NCBI RefSeq assembly: GCF_022919215.1
Contig: NZ_CP095046.1
Span: 3,958,501 to 4,022,500, forward strand
Reading direction: 5' to 3'
DNA length: 64,000 nucleotides
Origin: Hymenobacter cellulosilyticus
GTDB taxonomy: Bacteria; Bacteroidota; Bacteroidia; Cytophagales; Hymenobacteraceae
Shown here: piece after piece, positions 1 to 9,180 of the stretch
How the letters are laid out: the number at the start of each line of letters is the position of its first letter
Numbering within the stretch: the stretch's first letter is position 1
Notes under the pieces: generated by a model
Told to the model about the DNA's origin: nothing
What the model saw: the letters and a program-made list of their open reading frames with translations, nothing else
Database searches by the model: none
Translations under genes and position numbers: made by a program

Positions 1-245
1 TTCTTTACCTGATTTTTAATGTTTGAAGTGCTAATCTCTTCTATATGTTTTTTGCCATGATGGGTATAGGAAAATTTTAGGTTTACCTCTTTGCCCTCAC
101 GCCAGCTATCTATAATATAGGCTCTTTCATATACCCCGCCATATTCAATATTATGTTCTTGGGTACACTTTTTCATCGTCACAACTAGCACGAGGCTGGA
201 AAGCACGATGAGGATAATTCTGAAAGCATGGTCGCTGATTTTCAT
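1..245 (-). CDS. Small membrane-anchored hypothetical protein, 3' end cut by window edge
   Basis: An open frame begins with ATG at 245 (minus strand) and runs off the window after 81 codons. The N-terminus has a hydrophobic stretch (about residues 8-23), followed by Lys-Lys-Cys, so it could be a signal anchor or a lipoprotein signal. The rest is polar, with many Tyr, Lys and His. Its base composition is clearly more AT-rich than the following genes. I do not recognise a family. It is transcribed divergently from the TPR gene at 500. Confidence 0.5.
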   Translation of the reverse strand, partial: MKISDHAFRIILIVLSSLVLVVTMKKCTQEHNIEYGGVYERAYIIDSWREGKEVNLKFSYTHHGKKHIEEISTSNIKNQVK

Positions 246-445
246 GGTCGCTAATGAATCGTCTACCTGTCCGAATGGCTTCGCTGGCGAAGGAGAGCAA
301 CTGCTGCTACGGTCGTGCGGGACTAGTAAGAAAGAAAAGTGAAAGCCGCAAGGTAGGACCGAGCCTTACGTACACCAAACCGGCCCGTTGCGGCGTTACC
401 AGAGTCTAAAAGGCCGAAACTGCGCAACCCATTGCCTTTTTTCGC

Positions 446-453
446 TACTTTTG
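446..453 (+). promoter_or_regulatory. Candidate -7 box TACTTTTG upstream of the TPR gene
   Basis: TACTTTTG matches the Bacteroidota -7 consensus TAnnTTTG and lies 46 bases before the ATG at 500. No convincing -33 TTTG is present at the usual 18-21 base spacing. The remainder of 246-445 holds nothing I can identify. Confidence 0.4.
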
Positions 454-499
454 ACCAGTACCGGGCCGGCAGCGCCCTTTTTCCCGTAACGCCCCGTTA

Positions 500-3400
500 A
501 TGAAGATATTTCCCCGGATTGCGCTGGCCGCTTCCCTCAGCGCCGCGGCTCCCGTGGCCGCTTCGGCCCAGCAAACGCAGGTTTTTGCCTCCGACGAACG
601 ACACTTTCAGGAAGGCCTCGAGCTCTTTGACCGCGGCAAGTTCGGCGCCGCCCAGCAGGCCTTCCAGCGCTACCTTGACCAGACCCAGCGCCGCACTGGT
701 GAGCTGCGCGACCGGACCACCGACGCGGAGTACTATCGGGCCATTTCGGGCCTCTACCTGTTTCACCCCGACGCCGAAGGGCAGGTGCTGGCCTTTGCCG
801 CCAATAACCCGGCCCACCCCAAAGCCGCCCAGGCCTTCTTCGAGCTGGGTAAGCTCTACTTCGACAAGAAGGACTACGCCCGGGCCATCGACTACCTGCA
901 GCGCGTGGGGGCCGACAACCTGAGCACTGAGCAGCGGGCCGAATCGGAGTTTAAGCTGGCCTACAGCTACTTTTCGCAAAAGGAGTTCGACAAGGCCAAG
1001 CTCTTGTTTGACCGCAACAAGCAGGGCAACCACGAGTACCGCTACGCCAGCTCGTACTACGCGGGCTACCTGGCCTTCCGCGGCGGCGACTACGCCGCTG
1101 CCCGCCAGGACCTGGGCGTGGCCGAGCAAAATGATGCCTACCGCCTCGTGGTGCCAGCCATCATGAGCCAGATCTACTACAAGGAAGGCAACTTCGACGG
1201 CTTGATTGACTACGGCACCAAGGCCCTGGCCCAGACGCCGCCCCCGCAGAGCGCCGACGAAATTCAGCTGCTCGTGGGCGACGCCTTCTACCAGAAGCAG
1301 GACTACAAGCAGGCCGCCGAGTATTTCGACAAGTACGCCGCCGGCCGCAAGAAGATCGAGCCCAAGGTGCAGTACAAAATCGGCTACTCCAACTTCAAGA
1401 TGGGCGACTACAAGGGCGCCATCGGCAGCCTGAAGGGCGTGGCCGCCCAGCGCGACTCCCTGGGCCAGAACGCGGCCTACCACATGGGCCTGAGCTACCT
1501 GAAGACCAACCAGAAGCAGCAGGCTCTCAACTCGTTTGACGCGGCCCGCAAGACCACCTTCGACAAGACCATTACCGAAAACGCCACCATCAAGTACGCC
1601 CAGATCAACTACGAGCTGGGCAACACCCAGGAGGTGATTACGGCCCTGAAGGATTTTAATAAGCGGTTTCCGCGCTCCAAGAACGCTGCCGCGGCCGACG
1701 ACATCCTGAGCGAGAGTTTCCTCAACTCCAGCGACTTTGCCCAGGCCATCAACTACCTCGAAGGCCTTGACGACCGCAGCAACAAGCTCAACGCCACCTA
1801 CCAGCGCGTGACCTATCTGCAGGCTGCTACTTACTACAACAACAACCAGTACACCCAGGCCCTGCCGCTGGTCGACAAGTCGCTGAAGTACCCGCAGGAC
1901 GATGCCCTGCGGGCGGCGGCCCAGGTGCTCAAAGGCGAAATCTACAGCGTGGGGCAGAAGTATCCGGAGGCCATTACGGCCTATACCGCCGCCGCCCGCA
2001 CCGCCCGCGACGGAGCTGCCGCCGACACCGACTTCGACCAGAAAGCCCGCTACGGCCTGGGCTATGCCTACTACAACACCCAGCAGTACGACCGGGCCCG
2101 CACCCAGTTTCAAGCCTATCTGAACGACCCGATTGCCAAGCCCACCGACCCGAACTACTACGACGTGACCCTGCGCGTGGCTGATACCTACTACGTGGGG
2201 AAAAACTACGCCCAGGCCCTGGAGCTCTACGAAAAGGTTATTGCCGCCAACGCGGCCGACAAGGACTACGCCTACTACCAGAAAAGCGTGACCCTGGGAC
2301 TGATGGGCCGCCGCGACGAAGCCACCAAAACCCTGAGCACCCTGCTCAAAACCTCGCCCTCCTCGCGCTACGCCGACGATGCGGTGTACCAGCAGGCCCA
2401 ATTCGATTTCGAAGCCGGCGACTTCCAGCCCGCCGTGGATGGCTTCACTAAGCTGATCGTCAACCGGCCCAACAGCCAGCTGATTCCGCAGGCCCTGCAG
2501 AAGCGCGGGGTGGCTTACGCCAACCTGGGCCAGCACGACAAGGCCATTGCCGACTTCAAGCAGGTGCTCGACCAGCATCCGCGGACCAAGGCCGCCAGCA
2601 GCGCTATCTACAGCATGCAGGAAAGTTTGTCGGCCGTGGGTAAAACGGAGGAGTTTGACCAGTACCTGGCGCAGTTCAAGCAGCAGAATCCGGAAAGCAA
2701 GGCCACCGAAAGCGTCGAGTTTGAGGCCGCTAAATCCTTGTACCTGGCCGAGAAGTACCCCCAGGCTATTACCCGCCTGGAATCTTACCTGAAGCAGTAT
2801 CCCAACAACGCCCTGGCCGCCGACGGCCGCTTCTTCCTGGCCGATTCCTACCTGAAAACCGGCAAAAAAAACGAAGCCCTGGCCCGGATGCGCGCCGTGG
2901 TAACCGAGGGCAAGAGCGAATTCGTGAACCGGGCCGTGGGCCGGGTAGCCGACCTGGAGTTTGAAGCCAAGAACTACCCGGAGGCCATTAAGTACTACAC
3001 CCGCCTGCGGGAAGTGTCGCAGAACAAGCGCGAAGTGGCCAACGCCGGCATCGGGCTGATGAAGAGCTACTTTGAAACGGCCGACTACCCCAGTACCCGC
3101 CGCGTGGCCGAGGAGCTGCGCAGCGTGGCCGGGGCCTCGCTCAATGCCACCAACACGGCCAATCTGTACCTGGGCAAAGCCAGCTACAAGACGGCCAATT
3201 TTGACCTGGCCATTCCAGAGCTGACCACGGCCGCCGCCGCTACGGACGAAACCGGGGCCGAGGCCCAGTACCTGCTGGCCGACGTGCTGTTCCAGCAGAA
3301 AAAATACCCCGAGGCCCTGGACGCGGCCTACAAAACCAACTCCTCAAACTACGAGCTGTGGCAGGGCCGGGGCTTTCTGCTAATTGCCGACATCTACACG

Positions 3401-3727
3401 GCCCAGGGGGAAACCTTCCAGGCCAAGGCTACGCTGAACTCCATCATCGAGAATAAATTCCCGGTGGCCGAAGTCATCGAGGGCGCCAAGCAGCGCCTGG
3501 CGGCCTTATCGACGGAAGCGGGCAGCGGCGGCACGACGGGCGGCGGCAAGACGCCACCGGCCAAAACGCAGACCACCAAAACGCCCACGGGCAAAACCGG
3601 AACTGCCACGCCGCCGGCCAAAACCCCGGCTCCCAAGGGCAAGACCCCGGCGCGTAGCTCGCTGCAGCCCACTGGCACACCCCCCGCCGACACGACGGCT
3701 GCGCCTGGGGCCGGCACCGAACGCTAA
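500..3727 (+). CDS. Large secreted tetratricopeptide-repeat protein (1075 aa)
   Basis: Residues 1-23 are a signal peptide (basic start, hydrophobic core, Ala-Ser-Ala before Gln). The remainder is an almost continuous series of TPR helices, visible as spaced Ala/Tyr/Gly patterns with recurring Y..A...Y and YP.A motifs to about residue 1000. It ends in a Thr/Pro/Lys-rich, probably unstructured tail of about 70 residues. TPR solenoids are protein-protein scaffolds, and the signal peptide places this one in the periplasm or outer membrane. It heads a run that continues with an outer-membrane barrel, an HU/SPOR protein and ExbB-ExbD-TonB. A role as an envelope scaffold for that motor, loosely like CpoB/YbgF in Tol-Pal, is inference. 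Good frame, no breaks. Confidence 0.9.
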   Translation: MKIFPRIALAASLSAAAPVAASAQQTQVFASDERHFQEGLELFDRGKFGAAQQAFQRYLDQTQRRTGELRDRTTDAEYYRAISGLYLFHPDAEGQVLAFAANNPAHPKAAQAFFELGKLYFDKKDYARAIDYLQRVGADNLSTEQRAESEFKLAYSYFSQKEFDKAKLLFDRNKQGNHEYRYASSYYAGYLAFRGGDYAAARQDLGVAEQNDAYRLVVPAIMSQIYYKEGNFDGLIDYGTKALAQTPPPQSADEIQLLVGDAFYQKQDYKQAAEYFDKYAAGRKKIEPKVQYKIGYSNFKMGDYKGAIGSLKGVAAQRDSLGQNAAYHMGLSYLKTNQKQQALNSFDAARKTTFDKTITENATIKYAQINYELGNTQEVITALKDFNKRFPRSKNAAAADDILSESFLNSSDFAQAINYLEGLDDRSNKLNATYQRVTYLQAATYYNNNQYTQALPLVDKSLKYPQDDALRAAAQVLKGEIYSVGQKYPEAITAYTAAARTARDGAAADTDFDQKARYGLGYAYYNTQQYDRARTQFQAYLNDPIAKPTDPNYYDVTLRVADTYYVGKNYAQALELYEKVIAANAADKDYAYYQKSVTLGLMGRRDEATKTLSTLLKTSPSSRYADDAVYQQAQFDFEAGDFQPAVDGFTKLIVNRPNSQLIPQALQKRGVAYANLGQHDKAIADFKQVLDQHPRTKAASSAIYSMQESLSAVGKTEEFDQYLAQFKQQNPESKATESVEFEAAKSLYLAEKYPQAITRLESYLKQYPNNALAADGRFFLADSYLKTGKKNEALARMRAVVTEGKSEFVNRAVGRVADLEFEAKNYPEAIKYYTRLREVSQNKREVANAGIGLMKSYFETADYPSTRRVAEELRSVAGASLNATNTANLYLGKASYKTANFDLAIPELTTAAAATDETGAEAQYLLADVLFQQKKYPEALDAAYKTNSSNYELWQGRGFLLIADIYTAQGETFQAKATLNSIIENKFPVAEVIEGAKQRLAALSTEAGSGGTTGGGKTPPAKTQTTKTPTGKTGTATPPAKTPAPKGKTPARSSLQPTGTPPADTTAAPGAGTER

Positions 3728-3808
3728 GCCGCCCGTTTCGCACTTAATCCAGAAAGTCAACCAGGAATGCGGCCGGCCACTGTTTGGCCCATTCCCAGAC
3801 CCCACGAT

Positions 3809-5509
3809 ATGACCCTTCGCTCCCCTAAAATGCTGCCCCTGGCGGTTCTGCTGGCTGCTGCGCCCATTCTGGCGCAGGCCCAGAAGACCAGCAAGACGGG
3901 CGGCAAGATTGAAGACGCCGAAATCGAGATTGTAAAGGAGCGGGTCAACCAATTGCCCGAAGCCACCCGCAACTTCGAGAAAATTAAGATTGACCCGCCG
4001 GCCAAGCAAGCCGCCCCGGTTACCTACACGTACCCCGACTTCCGCCTGCCCGCCGATCGCCTCAACCCCTCCGTTCGGGTGTTGTCTATTCAGCAGGAGG
4101 AGTTGGCTCCCCAAACCGGCAACTACCTTAAGGGCGCCATCGGCAACTACGGCACGCTCTACGGCAAGGCCTACCTGCACAACACCCGCAGCGAAACCGC
4201 TTCCTACGGCCTCGACTTCAGCCATATTTCCTCCTCCACGGGTCCGGTCGACAAAAAAAACTCGGGCTCCAGCCAAACCCGTCTGGGCCTGAGCGGCGAA
4301 ACCTACAACGGCCCAGTAACCCTGGGCGCCAAGCTGGATCTGGGGCGGGAGCGGTACAACTTCTACGGCTACAACCGTGAAACCCGCCGTCTGCCCCCCA
4401 ATGCCGACAGCCTCAAGCAGGTCTTCAAGCGGGCCGCCGCCAAGGTCTACATGCGCAACCAGAGTACCGAGGCGCCATTCCAGTACGACCTGGGCTTGGG
4501 ATTCAACTACTGGGCCGACAACTTCAAGGCTTCGGAAAGCAACTTTAACGTGGCCCTGCGCTCGGCCTACACGCTGAGCGAGAAAAGCCGGGTAGCCGTC
4601 AACGGCGACATCTCCCTGATTTCCTACAAGGACTCGCTCAAAACAAGCCGGCCCTTTTTGCAGGTAACGCCAGCCTACGAACTGACCCTGGACCGTCTGG
4701 CCTTGTCCATCGGGGCCACGCTGGGCTACACCGGCGACACCATCCGCCGGGCCCAGCAGTTCAATGTCTACCCGTCCGTCCGGGTGGGCTACACCGTTTC
4801 GGAAGACAAGTTCGTGGTCTTTGCCGGCCTGGGCGGGGCCCTGCAGCGCGTGACGATGTACGACCTAACGACTGAAAACCCCTGGCTGGCGCCCAACCAG
4901 CGCGTGGCCGATACCCACCGCGGACCAACGGTGTTTTTCGGCTTTAATGCCACGCCGGCCCGGGCCTTGTCGGTGAGTGCCAAGGTGACGTTGGCCAACG
5001 ACCGGAACCTGTACTTCTACAACAACAGCCGCCGCGACTCCACCAAGTTCGATTTGGTCTACGACAACAAGTCGACCCAGCTGATCAACGTGCACGGCGA
5101 AATGCTCTACAATGCGGCCGAGCAGGTGCGCATTGGTTTCAAGGCCGATTACAACGGCTACAAGACCCACTCCCTGGCCGAAGCCTTCCACCGCCCGGCC
5201 TTCCAGTCGACGCTGTTCGGTACCTACAACATGTATGATAAGCTGCTGCTGGGAGCTGAGTTATATACCTACAGCTCCAGCTACGGATCAAGCTACGTGC
5301 GCCGCCTTGTCAATGGTCGGCAACTAGGCGAAGTAGTGCGGCCCACCGACACGGTCGTCGACCTGAACTTGCGCGGTGATTACCGTATTATGGAAAATCT
5401 GTCCATATTTGCTCTAGGCAATAATTTGCTGGGCCGTAAATACGAGCGTTTCCTGAACTATCCGGTGAAAGGATTCAACGTATTGGCGGGCGTAACGTAT
5501 GATTTTTGA
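3809..5509 (+). CDS. Outer-membrane beta-barrel protein (566 aa)
   Basis: I chose the ATG at 3809 because it begins directly with a signal peptide (MTLRSPKMLPLAVLLAAAPI, then a cleavage site near AQAQ). An in-frame ATG at 3767 would add 14 residues ahead of it. After a short charged linker the protein alternates aromatic and polar residues in beta-strand style and ends in Tyr-Asp-Phe, the C-terminal Phe typical of outer-membrane barrels. No TonB plug domain or TonB box is evident, so it is more likely a porin-like barrel or receptor remnant than a complete TonB-dependent receptor. It lies 81 bases after the TPR gene, probably in the same operon. Confidence 0.8.
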   Translation: MTLRSPKMLPLAVLLAAAPILAQAQKTSKTGGKIEDAEIEIVKERVNQLPEATRNFEKIKIDPPAKQAAPVTYTYPDFRLPADRLNPSVRVLSIQQEELAPQTGNYLKGAIGNYGTLYGKAYLHNTRSETASYGLDFSHISSSTGPVDKKNSGSSQTRLGLSGETYNGPVTLGAKLDLGRERYNFYGYNRETRRLPPNADSLKQVFKRAAAKVYMRNQSTEAPFQYDLGLGFNYWADNFKASESNFNVALRSAYTLSEKSRVAVNGDISLISYKDSLKTSRPFLQVTPAYELTLDRLALSIGATLGYTGDTIRRAQQFNVYPSVRVGYTVSEDKFVVFAGLGGALQRVTMYDLTTENPWLAPNQRVADTHRGPTVFFGFNATPARALSVSAKVTLANDRNLYFYNNSRRDSTKFDLVYDNKSTQLINVHGEMLYNAAEQVRIGFKADYNGYKTHSLAEAFHRPAFQSTLFGTYNMYDKLLLGAELYTYSSSYGSSYVRRLVNGRQLGEVVRPTDTVVDLNLRGDYRIMENLSIFALGNNLLGRKYERFLNYPVKGFNVLAGVTYDF

Positions 5510-5556
5510 ACATAATTGAGTTGATGCCCGAGTCGCCGATCAGCTAGTACTGCCAA

Positions 5557-5617
5557 GGCCTCCAGGTCGCCCGCCACGTTTCCGCCGGAAGCGTGGTCTA
5601 CGGTCCGGAGGTCTTTT
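5557..5617 (+). terminator. Probable rho-independent terminator after the barrel gene
   Basis: An outer stem (GGCCTCC 5557-5563 with GGAGGTC 5607-5613, one G-U pair) and an inner stem (CCACG 5574-5578 with CGTGG 5592-5596) are followed by TTTT. It separates the TPR/barrel pair from the HU/SPOR gene. Confidence 0.55.
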
Positions 5618-5668
5618 GCATACCAGCCGCTGCCGCCCCGGACTCATGCCACGTAACCTTTGCCGCTG

Positions 5669-6799
5669 ATGCAGCTCTCCGACCATATCCGCACCCTGCT
5701 GCGCGACCACGACTGCGTTATCATCCCCGATTTTGGGGGCCTGATTGCCGACTATGCCCCGGCCCAGGTGCATCCCGTGCGCCACACGCTGGCCCCACCG
5801 GCCAAGCGCGTGGCCTTTAACCAGTCGCTGACCCGCAACGACGGGTTGCTGGTGGATGCCCTGAGCCGCTCCCTCAACCTAAGCACCGCCCAGGCCCGCC
5901 TGTTAGTGCGCGACGCCGTGGCCCGCCTGCAGGCCGAGCTCGACGCCAGCCAACGCACTGAACTGCCCGGGGTGGGCGTTTTCCGCCAATCCGCCGGCCG
6001 GGGCCTTGAGTTTGAGTACACCGGCAACCAGAACTTGCTCACGGCCAGCTACGGCCTGCCCGAGCTCATTTCCCGGCCTATCCGGGCAACCGATGCCCTG
6101 CTGGCCCGCGACCGGCAACAGTCTGCTCCAATCCTTGCCGTAAGTCGTTCCCGCCGCGCGATGAAAACGTTCCGAATTGCTGCTACGCTGGTTATTGCCG
6201 GCCTCATTCTTTCGATTAACTACCAGATTGCCGATGCTGTCGGCTATTTGCCCGAGAGCTGGAAGTTAACCTCCGGCGAAGAGCAGACGGCCGCTCAGCC
6301 GGCAGCTCCGGCCGAAGAAGCTGCTCCGCCCGTTGCCCGTCAGCAAGCCGCCCTGGCCGCCCACGATTGGGACGATTCGGCGCCGGCTACTGCTTCGGCC
6401 GCGCCCGCCGCTACGGCGCCGGCAGCAGTGGTTAGCAAGCCGGCGCCGGTAGCCGCAAAGCCCGTGGTAAAGGCCAGGGCTGCAACCAAGCCCGCCGCGG
6501 CTGTGTCGGTAGCCAAGCCAGCCGCCGCCAAGCCCGCCACGACTGGTACTACCATTAAAAGCCGCACGGGCCGTTCCTACGTGATTGTTGGGGCTTACAC
6601 CACCTTGGCCCACGCCGAGAAAGGCCGCATGGCTCTGGTCAACCACGGCCACCGCAACGCCCGTATCGTATTCCCGGCCCCGGGTAGCCGCAAGTTCCGC
6701 CTCTCGGCCGTGGATTACGCCAATAAGGCCGAAGCACAAAAACAACTGCCGGTGCTGCGCAAGCACTTAGGCTCTTCACTCTGGGTTCTCAATTACTAG
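5669..6799 (+). CDS. CCDC81-type HU domain protein with SPOR domain (376 aa)
   Basis: Start is the ATG at 5669, giving MQLSDHIRTLLRDHDCVIIP, the usual beginning of the bacterial CCDC81-like HU family. Residues 1-135 form this HU-like region. A single transmembrane helix lies at about 167-187. An Ala/Pro/Lys-rich linker runs to about residue 295, and a C-terminal SPOR domain (about 300-376) follows. SPOR domains bind denuded peptidoglycan strands at division sites, so the topology is a cytoplasmic HU-like domain tethered to the cell wall. It is one base upstream of exbB. This pairing of HU-CCDC81/SPOR with ExbB/ExbD is seen in Bacteroidota, but its task is unclear to me. Confidence 0.85.
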   Translation: MQLSDHIRTLLRDHDCVIIPDFGGLIADYAPAQVHPVRHTLAPPAKRVAFNQSLTRNDGLLVDALSRSLNLSTAQARLLVRDAVARLQAELDASQRTELPGVGVFRQSAGRGLEFEYTGNQNLLTASYGLPELISRPIRATDALLARDRQQSAPILAVSRSRRAMKTFRIAATLVIAGLILSINYQIADAVGYLPESWKLTSGEEQTAAQPAAPAEEAAPPVARQQAALAAHDWDDSAPATASAAPAATAPAAVVSKPAPVAAKPVVKARAATKPAAAVSVAKPAAAKPATTGTTIKSRTGRSYVIVGAYTTLAHAEKGRMALVNHGHRNARIVFPAPGSRKFRLSAVDYANKAEAQKQLPVLRKHLGSSLWVLNY

Positions 6800-6800
6800 C

Positions 6801-7511
6801 ATGACCTCTTTTCTGCTGCAGGTTACCACCGCCGCTACCGTTGCCACCGACACCGCCGCTACGGCCGCCAATCAGGCCGCTGATGCCGCCGCCGCCGGTG
6901 ACCTTTCCCTGATTGACCTGATTCTAAAGGGGGGCTGGATCATGGTCCCGCTCTTTCTGCTCTCGTTTGTTTCCATCTACATCATCATTGAGCGCTACCT
7001 GACCATCCGCCGGGCGGCCGTTAATCCGGATTCGTTTATGGCCGGCATTCGCGGGCTGATGGTAAAGGGCGACTTGCAGGGCGCCAAAATGCTCTGCGCC
7101 CAGAACCCCTCGCCGCTGGCCCGCATGGTGGAGAAAGGTATCCGCCGCATTGGTTTGCCGCTGAAAGACATCGAAAGCAGCGTCGAGAACGTGGGCAAGA
7201 TTGAAATTGCCCGCCTCGAGAAGAACATCAGCATTCTGGGCATTATCGCCGGTATTGCGCCCATGCTCGGCTTCGTGGGCACCATTATCGGGGTAATCAA
7301 GATTTTCTACGCCATTTCTACCACCGGCGACTTTGGCATTGCCCAGATTTCGGGTGGTCTGTACACCAAGATGGTGACTTCGGCCGCCGGCCTTATCGTG
7401 GGTATCATTGCCCACGTTGGCTACCACTGGCTCAGCATCATGGTTGAGCGCCTGATTTTCCGCATGGAGAACTCGGCTATTGAATTCATGGATATCCTTC
7501 AGGACAACTAA
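6801..7511 (+). CDS. exbB: MotA/TolQ/ExbB proton channel subunit
   Basis: 236 residues with the three family membrane helices: about 48-70, 146-168 (GxIxPMLGFVGTIIG pattern) and 190-212. The cytoplasmic loop between helices 1 and 2 contains the expected basic and Glu-rich stretch. With ExbD it forms a proton-driven inner-membrane motor that powers TonB. The gene follows the HU/SPOR gene by one base and precedes exbD and tonB. TolQ is the alternative name for such a protein, but the downstream TonB-type protein favours ExbB. Confidence 0.92.
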   Translation: MTSFLLQVTTAATVATDTAATAANQAADAAAAGDLSLIDLILKGGWIMVPLFLLSFVSIYIIIERYLTIRRAAVNPDSFMAGIRGLMVKGDLQGAKMLCAQNPSPLARMVEKGIRRIGLPLKDIESSVENVGKIEIARLEKNISILGIIAGIAPMLGFVGTIIGVIKIFYAISTTGDFGIAQISGGLYTKMVTSAAGLIVGIIAHVGYHWLSIMVERLIFRMENSAIEFMDILQDN

Positions 7512-7512
7512 A

Positions 7513-7634
7513 GGTGAACTGGTGAGATGGTGAAATAGTGAGTTGTCGTTATCGTTGCGCAGCTCTGCGCAGTTTGCGCCACCAGAACATCAAACTCACC
7601 ATTTCACAAGTTCACCATTTCATCATCTCTCCGC
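7513..7634. repeat. Intergenic inverted element with iterated GTGA-type arms (copy 1)
   Basis: The exbB-exbD gap is filled by an inverted repeat. The left arm (7513-7550) is built of 7-9 base units such as GGTGAACT, GGTGAGAT, GGTGAAAT and AGTGAGTT. The right arm (about 7585-7626) carries the complementary units CACCATTTCAC and GTTCACCATTTC. The core reads GTTGCGCAGCTCTGCGCA. The same arm sequence recurs at 55043-55130 and 55263-55375, and a one-armed copy lies at 54121-54160. Confidence 0.75.
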
Positions 7635-8048
7635 ATGGACCTCAGCCGGCGCCGTAAGCTTTCCTCGCACGTCGAGACGTCTTCGATGAACGACATCATG
7701 TTCTTTCTGATGCTGTTCTTCCTGATCGTGAGCACCATGGTCAACCCCAACGTAATCAAGCTCATGCTGCCCAATGCTCGCTCGGGCAAGGCTGTCATGA
7801 AGGAAACCATCAATATCTCGGTGGACGCGGCCGGGCAGTACTTCCTGGACCGGCAGCCCGTAACGGCTGCCACCCTGGAAACCGCCCTGCAGCAGCGTAT
7901 TGCCGGCCTGGAAGCACCCACCGTAGTGCTGCGCGTCGATTCGTCCCTGAACGTGCAGAAGCTGGTCGATATTCTCGAAATCGGCAACCGCCTGAAGGTG
8001 AAGATGGTCATGGCTACCCAGGCCCAGCAGTCGGGCGGGAAGGCGTAG
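7635..8048 (+). CDS. exbD: ExbD/TolR biopolymer transport protein
   Basis: 137 residues: a short basic cytoplasmic start (MDLSRRRKLSSHVETSS), one transmembrane helix at about 19-39 with the conserved proton-carrying Asp at residue 20 (SMNDIMFFLMLFFL), and a periplasmic ExbD domain to the end. It partners ExbB (6801-7511) and the TonB-like protein that follows. The unusual feature is the iterated palindromic element that fills the space between it and exbB. Confidence 0.92.
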   Translation: MDLSRRRKLSSHVETSSMNDIMFFLMLFFLIVSTMVNPNVIKLMLPNARSGKAVMKETINISVDAAGQYFLDRQPVTAATLETALQQRIAGLEAPTVVLRVDSSLNVQKLVDILEIGNRLKVKMVMATQAQQSGGKA

Positions 8049-8174
8049 ACCAGCTACCGGGCCGCCGACGGGAACAGACTTTGCGCCGGCCTCGTTTAAG
8101 AAGTAATAACGTATAAGTACTTGCTTACGGCGCGGCTTCTTTCGCGCCGTAACGCGTTTCTACCAGTTGAAGCC

Positions 8175-9057
8175 ATGGCCGTAGAATACCGCGAACAGCA
8201 CCGCCGCGAGGCAATTATCGGCACGGTGGTCGTCCACGCGCTGCTGTTAGCCCTGTTCGTCTTCACCGTTTTCAAAGGTCCTGACCCGCCGCTGCTGGGG
8301 TTGGGCGGCGACGGAGTCGAACTCAACTATGGCATTGACGAGGCCGGCTCGGGCGATGTGCAAACCAAGGCCCTGGCCAACGAGTCGCCGAACCGGGAAG
8401 ACAGCCGTCCGCCGGCTTCTTCGCCCGACCCGGAGCCCCGCCCGGTGCAGCAGGCCGCCGAGCCCGTACCCCAGGAAGCTTCCGAGGACAAAATCGTGAC
8501 CAGCGAAGCCGAGGAAAGCCCGGTAAAGCTGCCCCGGTCGAGAAGCCTGCCCCCGTAAGGAGGAAGTGAAGGAAGTGCCCAAGCCCGTGGAAAAGCCCCG
8601 CACGCTCTACACGCCCAAGGGCAGCGCCAACGGCGGGAGCAATGGGGAGAATGGCACCAGCAACGCGCCTACCGGCAACAACAACGGCGACAAGCCCGGC
8701 TCGGTGGGCGACCAAGGCAACCCCAACGGCTCCCTCGATGCCAAGGCCCTGTACGGGCAGCCCGGCAGCGGCGGCAGCGGCCTGAGCCCGGGCTCGGGCG
8801 GCCTGGAAATGTCGGGTTGGGCCTTCGTAAAAACGCCCAACGCTTCCCCCATCGACAATAACCCTGGCTTCGTCCGGTTTAAAATCAGGATCAACTCGGA
8901 CGGAGAGGTCGAATCCATCAGCAAGGTGTCGGGTAACGTGTCGGCGGCCCAGGAGCGATTGTTCCGCGACGCCCTGGAAAATGCTGAGTTTCGCCGTACC
9001 AGCTCGGCCGAAGGCGGCGCCACAGGGTTCATTACCTTCCGCGTAGCCGTGAAATAA
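8175..9057 (+). CDS. tonB: TonB-like energy transducer, frame broken by two single-base deletions
   Basis: Start at ATG 8175. Residues 1-15 are charged, a membrane anchor follows at about 16-34 (VVVHALLLALFVFTVF), then a Pro/Glu/Lys-rich and Gly/Asn-rich periplasmic spacer, and a TonB C-terminal-type domain over the last 80 residues (GFVRFKIRINSDGEV to RVAVK). The frame shifts twice in the spacer, near 8528 (AAGCT where AAGGCT is expected) and near 8557 (TAAGG where TAAAGG is expected). Adding both bases restores a continuous VKAAPVEKPAPVKEEVKEVP-like Pro/Lys repeat and a 294-residue protein. It completes the ExbB-ExbD-TonB motor. Confidence 0.85.
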
Positions 9058-9074
9058 AGTTTTCACCCTTACCC

Positions 9075-9117
9075 AAGAAAGCGCTGCCCCGGACCGGAGC
9101 AGCGCTTTCTTGTTTTT
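9075..9117 (+). terminator. Terminator after the exbB-exbD-tonB run
   Basis: A perfect 13-bp stem (9075-9087 with 9099-9111), an 11-base loop, then G and TTTTT. Confidence 0.9.
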
Positions 9118-9148
9118 ATAAGAGTCGGTTTTCAGTAGGGGAGTCTGC

Positions 9149-9156
9149 TACCTTTG
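9149..9156 (+). promoter_or_regulatory. Candidate -7 box TACCTTTG for folC
   Basis: Exact match to TAnnTTTG, 25 bases before the folC ATG at 9181. A T-rich stretch (GGTTTTC, 9127-9133) sits at roughly -33. Confidence 0.55.
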
Positions 9157-9180
9157 TGCCCTGCTTACCTGCTTTTGCCG

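Noticed and set aside
497..2578. 693-codon open frame opposite the large TPR gene
   Set aside because: Mirror of a GC-rich gene with strong third-position bias; Val/Gly/Leu-rich with no domain, and the plus strand has a signal peptide and TPRs.
8528..8560. Programmed frameshifting in tonB or other genes
   Set aside because: No shared slippery heptamer with stimulatory structure; losses occur at many different runs in unrelated genes, always as a missing base.
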